Below are positions 7,186 to 14,141 of a DNA stretch of 16,656 nucleotides, one piece after another. Source of the DNA: Kiritimatiellia bacterium (lineage in GTDB: Bacteria; Verrucomicrobiota; Kiritimatiellia; RFP12; UBA1067); assembly GCA_024405255.1 (NCBI GenBank), contig JAKSOY010000083.1, forward strand, positions 1-16,656. The letters run 5' to 3'. The notes beneath the pieces are model-generated. The model was given only the letters and a program-made list of their open reading frames with translations, did not search any database and was not told where the DNA came from. Numbering within the stretch: the first letter of the stretch is position 1; every line of letters starts with the position of its first letter. A program made the translations under genes and the position numbers.

Positions 7186-10100
7186 CCCTGCACCTCCCCG
7201 TTGAGTGCGGCCAGCTTTTCCTCCTGCGCATCACGCCACGGAGTCCCTTCGCGGAAATCCCCTTCCGGCGAATAGGTCAGCACGTCCTTCACATGTCGCT
7301 TCCATTCCTCCGTCGGACCCGGTGGCCAGAAGAAGTTCCCGCGGATTCGCCGGATCGCCGTACGCGCCGTCTCCAACGCGACGTTCACATGCTCGGACAA
7401 AACAAGCTTCCCCCGTTTCGCCGCCTCAAAACGGCCCTGATCTTCGGAACTACCCAGAACAGCCATATCGTTTTCCGTCTTGCCGAGGATCACATAGCAG
7501 TAATCGGCGATGTTCCCCGCAAAAGTCTCGGGGTCGGCCTTTTCTAGGCACTTCCCATAAAGGAAGGGCTGTATCGTCAGGAAACGCGCGCGCTTCTTTT
7601 CTTCCTCCTCCGGCTTGAGGACCGGCAGATGCAGGCGAGCCGCATGCTGCGCCTGAAGGACACCCTTCTTGACGATTCGCCCCTGGGCCCCGGATCTCTT
7701 GTCCCAGGTCTTGTAGTCGATGATTCGATAACCGAAGCCTTCCTTGTAGTCAATGCGGTCGACCGATCCCCGCACGGGGACATCGCAGTCAGGTTCGCCT
7801 TCAAAGGGCCGAACGACGAAGTCGTATTCAGGTTTCTGGGCAATGACCCATCCCTGCTGCGCCCACATCGCCTGAATCTGTGCGAAGCAATATAGCCGTT
7901 CCGCCGCGGCATCAAGCTGGAGACGCACATTGACGCTCTGGCGAGGACCGAAAGTCTGCCGCAAAGTCTGTAGGATCCGCGACAACGAAGCTTGAATGTC
8001 TTCAACCTCGTGAAGTTGTGCCAATCCTCGTGCCGTACGATCCAGTTGCTCGAGTGCGTACTGTTCCAGTGCCTTGTGGATCAATGTTCCAAAATCGTTT
8101 GCCTCCAATTCCGACTTCTCTTCAACGACTCTCATGCCAAGGCCGCACTCGAAGAGATAGGTGAACGGACACTTCAACCACGCATCAATCGCGGATGCCG
8201 AAAAACGGCCCAGAGGATATTGCGCCGTCTTTCCATACGGCGGCACCTCGTTCGGAAGATCGGGCAGCCAGCCAGGTGCGATTCGACGGCCCGGCTGCGC
8301 CGATTCAGGCGGCAATTCCCCGAAGAGCTGTTTCGTTCGCATCGCCAAATCAGCCTCGTCCACAAGGAACAGAAGGCGTGACGGCCGATGGACATCGCCC
8401 GCAATGTTCGTCTGCGAAAGATAGACGCGAACGGTGCCCGGCGTACTTGCACGCGCATCTAGAAGAGACTTCAAAAGGTAGGTATCGCGCGCAAGTCGTT
8501 GGTCATTGGACGTCAAGTCGAGCGCGTTTCGAAGCGAACCCGGCAGAAAGGCATGTCCCGTCACAGAATCGGGGACAGACCCCTCGTTGAATCCGGCAAG
8601 CGCGATCTTGTCCGCATCGCTCCAGGCCAGTTCAAGCCATCCCTCCGTGCGTAAGGCCATCCGCGAATCGGGTTCGAGAGAATAAGAAGCTTCGGCCATC
8701 GTCTTGCGCAGGAGACCGGTAAGCGCGTTTTCCGGCAAACCGAGTCCGACGACTTTTTCATCGTTGAACTGATCCAGCACATTCCGCACGGCCCCGACCG
8801 CCGCCTGAAACTCCTTCGCGCCTTCATCCGTTCCCAAGGAACGACCCGCGTAGATTCGTTGCAGCATGCCTCGGACGAATCCTGCTGCCGAACCGCCATT
8901 TCCTTCCGCGAGCGCCGCATGGATGAAAGCCGTCAACGCCCTTGCTGCCTGGCAGAACGCGGCAACCGGCCCGCGCTCGAATTTCTGCAAGCGTGTTTCG
9001 TCGAACCGACAGGACGATGGCAAAGTCCGCGGCAGGAAAACGTTTCGGCAAATGTCGAGCCCCTCCAGTACAGCGCCCCGTCTTGGACATTCCCCCTTCT
9101 CGTCTTTCGGCACGGCATTCAGCAAGGGCTTGATGACATCGTTTTCACGGAGAAGAGCCACAACCGGGTCCCAGGGGAATTCTTTCGTGCGGGCCTGATA
9201 CAACGTGATGAGGTTGTCGACGATCCGCCCCAACGAAGAGGACGAAAGAACATGCCGCTCGGGATTGTGAAGTTCGTACCCAACATTCAAAAATGCGGCC
9301 GAAAGTTCAGGGAAGAGATCCTCGTCGCACAGTCCAAGCGAAGGGAGGGCTTGTTCAGCCTCAACACGCGGGAAATCCGACACAAGGCGCTTCGCGAGGG
9401 CTGTATCCGTTCCCGTCCGCACCACATCGACGTCGCGGATACCCGTCAGCACGGGACTGTTCCGCCCCGTCCACGCCTCGGTCTTGGGACGTCCCCATTC
9501 ATCGAATTTGTCCGCATCGGCGGCTTCGGCCGAAATGAGAACGTTGACCTTCAGTGTATCGCGTTGCTGCCGAAGGACATCGTAGACGACGGCAACCGGA
9601 TCGACGAGTCCCGGCAGAACGACCTCCTCGATTTCATCCGGCAGCGCTTTGGCCGAAAATTTGGCCAGATGGATGCTCTCCACTTCAGGGCGAAGTCCTT
9701 GCGCGTGAAGGAATTCGAAAAACGCCGTTTCGAATTCAGCCAACTGTTCCCAGCGCGCAGTCTCGTCTCCGTGCGCGGCCGCCAGAACCTCGGCCGCCCT
9801 CTCGTTCTCCGCGACCTCGCGCATCAAGAGTCCCCCGCCGGCCAGCACGCGCCAGATGTCGTTCAACTGATCAAGGAAGGCAAGGTGAGATTTGAAATCG
9901 AGAATGAACTCAGGACGAAACAGGTTGTTCCATTCCGTGAGAACGGTCTGTCCGTCGACCATCCTGCGTCGAGGGCGTTCCGAAAGGAACTTCAGAAACG
10001 CCGCGCGAAGCTGAACGATCGAGGCGGTCGCAAACGACTCATCTGCGGGGTTGATGATCTGCATTGGCTGGACGACTTTCGGCGGCAGGATTCCTCCCCA

Positions 10101-10298
10101 CCCTTTTGCCGCCGCCGTCTTTGCGAGCGCCAGACGCAAATTGCGCCCCGACTGAGCCGTCGGCACAATCACCATCAGGTGCGACAATGAATGCGCACCG
10201 TCCACAAGCCGGACCCGTTCCTCGCGACACAACCAGTCCACAACTTCGTCGACCAGCTTCCGTCGAGGATTCAAATAGACCTGAGAGAGATTCATCAC
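7182..10298 (-). CDS. addB: AddB-like subunit with PD-(D/E)XK nuclease domain
   Basis: A 1038-residue probable partner of AddA in a two-nuclease end-resection complex. The N-terminus (VIVPTAQSGRNLRLAL, 43-58) resembles the degenerate helicase core of AddB/RexB proteins, without a recognisable Walker A. LAGFNEGSVPD (567-577) matches the conserved 'G-x-N-E-G' block. The nuclease domain begins with FSASAIDAWLKCPF (699-712), followed by GSVDRIDYK with Asp847 and IDYKTW with Asp861 and Lys863, so the catalytic core is present. The Cys triplet that completes the [4Fe-4S] cluster in Bacillus AddB is not visible in the C-terminal part. The start is a GTG at 10298 with AAGGA 10 nt upstream; an ATG immediately downstream is the alternative. 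It has its own promoter at 10325-10353 and overlaps addA by 4 bp. 'PD-(D/E)XK nuclease family protein' is the safe name; AddB is inferred from context. Confidence 0.85.
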   Translation of the reverse strand: MMNLSQVYLNPRRKLVDEVVDWLCREERVRLVDGAHSLSHLMVIVPTAQSGRNLRLALAKTAAAKGWGGILPPKVVQPMQIINPADESFATASIVQLRAAFLKFLSERPRRRMVDGQTVLTEWNNLFRPEFILDFKSHLAFLDQLNDIWRVLAGGGLLMREVAENERAAEVLAAAHGDETARWEQLAEFETAFFEFLHAQGLRPEVESIHLAKFSAKALPDEIEEVVLPGLVDPVAVVYDVLRQQRDTLKVNVLISAEAADADKFDEWGRPKTEAWTGRNSPVLTGIRDVDVVRTGTDTALAKRLVSDFPRVEAEQALPSLGLCDEDLFPELSAAFLNVGYELHNPERHVLSSSSLGRIVDNLITLYQARTKEFPWDPVVALLRENDVIKPLLNAVPKDEKGECPRRGAVLEGLDICRNVFLPRTLPSSCRFDETRLQKFERGPVAAFCQAARALTAFIHAALAEGNGGSAAGFVRGMLQRIYAGRSLGTDEGAKEFQAAVGAVRNVLDQFNDEKVVGLGLPENALTGLLRKTMAEASYSLEPDSRMALRTEGWLELAWSDADKIALAGFNEGSVPDSVTGHAFLPGSLRNALDLTSNDQRLARDTYLLKSLLDARASTPGTVRVYLSQTNIAGDVHRPSRLLFLVDEADLAMRTKQLFGELPPESAQPGRRIAPGWLPDLPNEVPPYGKTAQYPLGRFSASAIDAWLKCPFTYLFECGLGMRVVEEKSELEANDFGTLIHKALEQYALEQLDRTARGLAQLHEVEDIQASLSRILQTLRQTFGPRQSVNVRLQLDAAAERLYCFAQIQAMWAQQGWVIAQKPEYDFVVRPFEGEPDCDVPVRGSVDRIDYKEGFGYRIIDYKTWDKRSGAQGRIVKKGVLQAQHAARLHLPVLKPEEEEKKRARFLTIQPFLYGKCLEKADPETFAGNIADYCYVILGKTENDMAVLGSSEDQGRFEAAKRGKLVLSEHVNVALETARTAIRRIRGNFFWPPGPTEEWKRHVKDVLTYSPEGDFREGTPWRDAQEEKLAALNGEVQG
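8571..8583. repeat. GGGGACAGACCCC 13-mer inside addB
   Basis: This 13-mer differs by one base from the GGGGACAGTCCCC palindrome at 16565-16577. On the coding strand it reads GGG TCT GTC CCC, encoding GSVP of the LAGFNEGSVPD motif. The same 13-mer with the same codons occurs in the HzsA-like gene. It could be chance in GC-rich DNA. Confidence 0.4.
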
Positions 10299-10324
10299 AT
10301 TATATTATTCCTTTGTTCCTTGAC

Positions 10325-10353
10325 ATTATGACATAATTCCGGGATGTTGACAA
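10325..10353 (-). promoter_or_regulatory. Promoter of the addBA pair with overlapping palindrome
   Basis: On the minus strand TTGTCA (10348-10353, 5 of 6) and CATAAT (10325-10330, 5 of 6) are separated by 17 bp. This is the best sigma70-like match in the window. It lies in the 59-bp gap between the rmuC stop and the addB start, with a predicted start near 10318. The -10 box forms one arm of a perfect interrupted palindrome, ATTATG-A-CATAAT (10325-10337). TGACAT is also repeated with an 8-bp period (10321-10326 and 10329-10334). A repressor could bind there, but none can be named. Confidence 0.6.
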
Positions 10354-10357
10354 GGTT

Positions 10358-11554
10358 TCACAGCGCAGGAGATGACGATTTCGTCACCTGCCGAACCTCG
10401 CGTTTCGGCATCACACCGTACTCGAGCAACGCCTGGGCGGCCCGCTTGACCGATTTCTGTCCGCTGTCGCCGGCGTGCTTCTTGAGATTTTCGTAGGCCG
10501 CCGTGGCATTCGTCAACGCCTGTCCCATGTTTTCAATCTCCTGAAGCAGCGCATTGACCTTGTCGACGACCACACCGCCAAGCGCTTGAATCTCCTCGTA
10601 CTTCTTCTCGGTCTCGACGCGTTTCCACCCCGAGGCGATCAACCACAGATACCCCCAGAGCGTTGTCGGCGTCACCAAAACGATGTTCTTCTTGAACGCA
10701 TACGCCATCAATGTCGGGTCTTCCGACAGTGCGGCCTCCAAGACCGCATTGAACGGACAGAACATCGCCACGAGCGGCAGATTGGCATAGCCTTCACGCG
10801 GTGGGACAATCGATTCCGCATAGCGTCGGGCGGCGAGTCCGTCGATCTGCGTGCGAATGCTCGTCACATGCTTCCGGAGCATCGCCTTCTTGACACGCCG
10901 GTTCTCGACGGTCTCATCCGGCAGGTTGTACGCTTCGATGTAGTCCTTGATGTTCATCTTGGCATCGATGTAGATGACGGACTTGTTCCGCGCATCGTAG
11001 ATGCAGACATCCGGCCGCCCGCCATCGCCTGCCGTGCCCACCTGCAGGTCGTACTCGCGCCCCAGCTGGAAACCGCTCTGTTCCAACACCCGCGCCAGAA
11101 TCTGTTCGCCCTGATTCCCCTGGATTTTGTTGCCGCCGATCAACGCCGCCGTAAACTGCTGCGCCTTCGTGGCAAATTCGTTCAACATCTTCACGTCATT
11201 CGCCATCGCGTGCGCACTGACCTCCGTCGCCTTCCGCGCGGCGACGACTTCGTCCTCATACTTTTGCAGTTTCTCCTTCAGATCACCGAACAACTGCCCC
11301 ATCCGCTCGCTGTTGCGTCCGACCAGCGCCTGCTGCTTTTCGTCCAGCAGTTTCGCCGCAAGCGCGGAAAAGCGATCCTCCAGAGCCCGTGTCTGCGCCG
11401 CAAGCGCCTCCCGTTTCACCGCCTCAAGTTCTTCGTCCACGAACTTCTTCCGCGCCAGCTCGGTACGGGCGGCGATAAGCGGGCAGACGAGACACAAAAT
11501 GCCGCCTGCCAGCACGACAATGCCGCACACAAGCCCAACAACAACAAGATTCAC
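10358..11554 (-). CDS. rmuC: RmuC family protein (membrane-anchored, nuclease fold)
   Basis: A 398-residue RmuC protein. The family is linked to limiting inversions and rearrangements at short inverted repeats and is predicted to have a nuclease fold. An N-terminal membrane segment (about 4-28) is followed by a coiled coil (about 30-115, rich in E, K, A and L). The core shows GNKIQGNQGEQILARVLEQSGF (141-162), GGRPDVCIYD with Asp182 (178-187), VIYIDAKM with Asp197 and Lys199 (193-200), and MFCPFNAVLEAAL through VTPTTLWGYL (264-303). The start is GTG at 11554, supported by AAAGGAG (11562-11568) 7 nt upstream. That ribosome site is the 3' arm of a long hairpin, so translation is probably conditional. 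The stop lies 5 bp before the addB -35 box. Its position beside addBA fits a shared DNA-integrity role. Confidence 0.93.
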   Translation of the reverse strand: MNLVVVGLVCGIVVLAGGILCLVCPLIAARTELARKKFVDEELEAVKREALAAQTRALEDRFSALAAKLLDEKQQALVGRNSERMGQLFGDLKEKLQKYEDEVVAARKATEVSAHAMANDVKMLNEFATKAQQFTAALIGGNKIQGNQGEQILARVLEQSGFQLGREYDLQVGTAGDGGRPDVCIYDARNKSVIYIDAKMNIKDYIEAYNLPDETVENRRVKKAMLRKHVTSIRTQIDGLAARRYAESIVPPREGYANLPLVAMFCPFNAVLEAALSEDPTLMAYAFKKNIVLVTPTTLWGYLWLIASGWKRVETEKKYEEIQALGGVVVDKVNALLQEIENMGQALTNATAAYENLKKHAGDSGQKSVKRAAQALLEYGVMPKREVRQVTKSSSPAL

Positions 11555-11614
11555 ACTTCTTCTCCTTTAAATTAACAACTACTATATCCTCTAGTTGTTA
11601 AACGGAGAAGAAGT
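11555..11614 (-). promoter_or_regulatory. Hairpin sequestering the rmuC ribosome binding site
   Basis: A 60-bp interrupted inverted repeat ends at the base before the rmuC GTG. The outer arms are perfect 11-mers, ACTTCTTCTCC (11604-11614 read on the minus strand) and GGAGAAGAAGT (11555-11565). The inner arms are perfect 10-mers, TTAACAACTA (11592-11601) and TAGTTGTTAA (11572-11581). The loop is 10 nt and the internal loop is 2 by 6 nt. In RNA that includes both halves, the GGAG of the Shine-Dalgarno is fully base-paired. Twenty-one paired positions in 60 bp are very unlikely by chance. The regulatory effect is inference. Confidence 0.65.
11581..11586 (-). promoter_or_regulatory. Possible -10 box inside the hairpin loop region
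   Basis: TATAGT on the minus strand overlaps the loop of the rmuC hairpin. Transcription from it would start near 11574, after the 5' arms, giving an mRNA of about 20 nt before the GTG with a free ribosome site. The hexamer 17 bp upstream (TTCTCC) is a poor -35 box, so this is weak on its own. Confidence 0.25.
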
Positions 11615-11629
11615 CGACATCTTACGGGG

Positions 11630-11642
11630 AAATCGCCGATTT
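11630..11642. promoter_or_regulatory. 13-bp palindrome upstream of the rmuC hairpin
   Basis: AAATCG-G-CGATTT is a perfect 6-bp inverted repeat with one central base, 31 bp after the stop of the HzsA-like gene. It may be an operator or a small RNA stem. No T tract follows, so it is not a convincing terminator. Confidence 0.25.
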
Positions 11643-11672
11643 GATCGCACCATCCGCAGGTGGCGGCATGCG

Positions 11673-13919
11673 TTAATTCCGCGGTTCGCCCTCGGTACGG
11701 AACCGTTCCCGCTTTCTCACACGGGAATCCCAGAATCCCCAGTCCTTCGGTGACCAATTCGCCCCTTCGTCGTAAGTCGCGCAGAACGGCACCCCCAGGT
11801 CGACCCAGCAGGCCAGTGTGCGGACTTCTCCGGGCGTGATGCCGCGACCATGGCCTTTGTCAAGCATCTCGGTAAAGAGCCTGCTTCTAGCCGATCCACG
11901 CCACAACGGCGGCAGCAGCGTGGGGACAGACCCCGAATCGACCCAGTTAAGCACGGGATGCGCGGGATTGCCCACGAACGAAGGAAGCTGCGGTGGCTTC
12001 GCCCCGTCCAAACGGGCATGGGTGAGGTTGATGTAGGACTTCGTCCAGAACTTCTGTCCCCGCGGATCGGCGACGAATGTCGCCGTGAGGTCGGGGATCT
12101 TGGGGTTTCTCAACGGATTGTGGCACCCCACGCAACGCCGCTCGAGGATCGGCTGTACTTCACGAAGGTAGCTGAAACCGCGCAGGGGCATCTTCACTTC
12201 CTGAAGCGCCTGCGCATTCACCGCCAGACCTTGCTGCTTGAAGTCGGGAGCCTGGTTGATCGACTCATGGCACCCCACGCAACTGGCCGTCTCGCCCGGC
12301 TGCAGCATCGTCCAGCTGCGCATGGTCTGCACAAGACGTCCCTTCCCGTCAAGCAGCGTGAAGTAGAGCGGCGTGCGCGCCGGGGCGCGGAAGGCCACCG
12401 AACCGTCCGGCGCCACGGGCACTTCGCCCAGCACGACCTTCGCGATCCACGCGCCTCCGCCGATCGCGGGCGGCGAACTGGAAAGGCCCGCACCGCCCGG
12501 ACCGCGATTGCCCGTATGCCCGATGCCCGCCGCGCGATAGGTGAAGGACGACACGCGCATCGACTTCACCAGCCCGCGCGGGACACCCTTCATCGACTGT
12601 CCCTCGTACACGTCGCGAATCGCGAAGACACCCGTCGTGAGCTGTTCATTCGCCACTTTCGAAGGCCGCTGCGGGAGCGAACGCACGCACACCGGCACGG
12701 GACGCCCGATGCCGAGTTTACCGGCCTTGCCCACCAGCAGCTCGCGCGCGCCATGCACATTCGTCCAATAGAATCCGAAAGGCGTTCGTACGCGGTCCAC
12801 GCCCTTCCAGCCTTGGGGCAGGAACGCGAGCACCACGCCGTTTTCGTCCACCGGATACGGATAGGCGGCAATCGGACCCGACTGTCCGAAGGGACTGTCG
12901 AGTTTCACGAACTTCGCGCGTCGCAGCGGTGCCACCTCCCAGCAACCCGAAGTCTCCTCGCGTCCTTCACGCGGGTCGAACCGCATCAGCTCGCCGGGCT
13001 GGCGTGAATGGTGTCCCGTGCCGATTGCAAAGAACAGCGGGCTGTTCGGCACGGCGCGCGCATGGATGATGGTGTTGGGAAACCAGGAATTTCCACCGTA
13101 GACGGCGCGTTGATTGGTACCGTCCGGATTCATCGCGAAGAGCGGCTGGGGATAGATCTGCGATCGGTCGTTGTATTCCCAGCGCGTGTAGAAGATGCGT
13201 CCGTCCCATGTGGTCGTGGGATAGTAGTCGTGCACCTGGTCATAGGTGATGCGCGTCATGTGCGAGCCGTCGGCGTCGATACGATAGAGGTTGCAGACCT
13301 CGTTCCAGAAACAGTCCACCGTCTGGATGCAGCGTGAAGAACAGAAGAGAATGCAGCCGTCGGCCAGATAGCACCCTTCCACATCGGCGACGCCGAGTCC
13401 GAACGTGAGCTGCTTCACCTTGCGCGTAGCAAGGTCCATTTCGTAGAGGTGGAAGTCGTCTCCACGGTCGCTCGCCTTGAAGGAGAACAACAGCCGCTTG
13501 CCGTCCGGCGAGACATCCACATCGCGATAGCAGCCCACCTTGTCGGCGAGCAGGGTCGTCTCCTTCCACAGCCCGTCGGGCGAATACTCGGCGAGGCAGA
13601 TCGAGGAACCGCAACCGACCCAGGTCCGCCTATTTTGCGCGTCGGAAAGCTCGAAGGCGTTGAAGAAGGTCGTTCCCCCCTGCACATAGTGGCGGCAGTA
13701 GACCCACTTCTTGGAAATCGCCAACACCGGCTTCAGGCGTTCAGCGCGACGCGCGAGTTTCTGGGCGCGCCAGGCCGCGTGGGTCATGTTCGTGGGGATT
13801 GCGCCATCCTGCGCGATCCAGTCAACCTCAAGTTCGTCCAGACCCACCGACGGCACCGCCGCCAGGACTGTCACCGCCAACCAAACCAATGCTCCTGCAA
13901 AAACTGTTTTAATTTTCAT
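11673..13919 (-). CDS. Exported HzsA-like protein with propeller repeats and two c-type haem sites
   Basis: A 748-residue protein with an N-terminal signal peptide (MKIKTVFAGALVWLAVTVLA), so it is exported. The first half has TolB/PD40-type propeller signatures: DVSPDGKRLLFSF (134-146), YRIDADGSHMTRITYD (212-227) and FAMNPDGTNQRAVY (261-274). The second half carries two haem-binding motifs, CVGCH at 547-551 and CVGCH at 596-600. This layout resembles the hydrazine synthase alpha-subunit-like (HzsA) family known from many Planctomycetes and Verrucomicrobia that do not perform anammox, so a hydrazine function should not be assumed. Electron transfer or a peroxidase-like role is possible. Many further Cys residues lie outside the haem motifs. 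The tail FWDSRVRKRERFRTEGEPRN is strongly basic and is echoed in a remnant upstream. The ATG at 13919 has AGGAG 6 nt upstream. The promoter is unclear; the best pair, TTCGAA-17-TGTAAT at 13931-13959, is weak. Confidence 0.85.
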   Translation of the reverse strand: MKIKTVFAGALVWLAVTVLAAVPSVGLDELEVDWIAQDGAIPTNMTHAAWRAQKLARRAERLKPVLAISKKWVYCRHYVQGGTTFFNAFELSDAQNRRTWVGCGSSICLAEYSPDGLWKETTLLADKVGCYRDVDVSPDGKRLLFSFKASDRGDDFHLYEMDLATRKVKQLTFGLGVADVEGCYLADGCILFCSSRCIQTVDCFWNEVCNLYRIDADGSHMTRITYDQVHDYYPTTTWDGRIFYTRWEYNDRSQIYPQPLFAMNPDGTNQRAVYGGNSWFPNTIIHARAVPNSPLFFAIGTGHHSRQPGELMRFDPREGREETSGCWEVAPLRRAKFVKLDSPFGQSGPIAAYPYPVDENGVVLAFLPQGWKGVDRVRTPFGFYWTNVHGARELLVGKAGKLGIGRPVPVCVRSLPQRPSKVANEQLTTGVFAIRDVYEGQSMKGVPRGLVKSMRVSSFTYRAAGIGHTGNRGPGGAGLSSSPPAIGGGAWIAKVVLGEVPVAPDGSVAFRAPARTPLYFTLLDGKGRLVQTMRSWTMLQPGETASCVGCHESINQAPDFKQQGLAVNAQALQEVKMPLRGFSYLREVQPILERRCVGCHNPLRNPKIPDLTATFVADPRGQKFWTKSYINLTHARLDGAKPPQLPSFVGNPAHPVLNWVDSGSVPTLLPPLWRGSARSRLFTEMLDKGHGRGITPGEVRTLACWVDLGVPFCATYDEGANWSPKDWGFWDSRVRKRERFRTEGEPRN
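11922..11934. repeat. GGGGACAGACCCC 13-mer inside the HzsA-like gene
   Basis: Identical to the 13-mer in addB and one base from the intergenic palindrome GGGGACAGTCCCC. Here it also encodes GSVP, within WVDSGSVPTLLPP. Confidence 0.4.
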
Positions 13920-13985
13920 TTTGGGCTCCTATTACATTCTTTGTCCACGTCAATTCGAAACAACACGTCGGGAACGAAAGCGCCT

Positions 13986-14141
13986 CTACCGGGGTTCGCC
14001 CTGGGTGCGGAAACGTTCACGCTTCCGCACGCGTGAGTCCCAGAATTCCCAATCGACCAGTCCAATGGGTGACTTCCATTTGAACGTTCCTCCAATGTTT
14101 AACGCGACTTCTCCCATCCACGCAGTCGGGTCACCGCGTCT
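13986..14141 (-). pseudogene. C-terminal remnant of a second HzsA-like gene
   Basis: An open frame of 51 codons ends in TAG at 13986-13988. Its last 22 residues match the tail of the neighbouring HzsA-like protein at 20 positions (DWEFWDSRVRKRERFRTQGE and on). The matching codons differ at about nine synonymous and two non-synonymous sites, so this is not a recent copy. The upstream part (EVALNIGGTFKWKSPIGLV) does not obviously match the neighbour. The frame runs 11 bp into the end of the GH92 gene and then stops, so the rest of the paralogue is missing. An internal ATG at 14117, 13 nt after the GH92 stop, could make a 43-residue protein, but it has no Shine-Dalgarno. A truncated pseudogene is favoured. 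Confidence 0.6.

Noticed and set aside
5245..7275. 676-codon open frame on the plus strand
   Set aside because: It is antisense to addA, whose helicase motifs are intact. The translation has no family features.
8859..10190. 443-codon open frame on the plus strand
   Set aside because: It is fully antisense to addB and has no ribosome site or recognisable motif.
11555..11614. Intrinsic terminator of the HzsA-like gene
   Set aside because: The stem is strong, but it is followed at once by the rmuC start codon and has no T tract. Masking of the ribosome site explains the layout better.
11673..13919. A true hydrazine synthase subunit
   Set aside because: Only the general architecture and haem motifs are shared. 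There are no beta or gamma subunit genes and no anammox context in the window.
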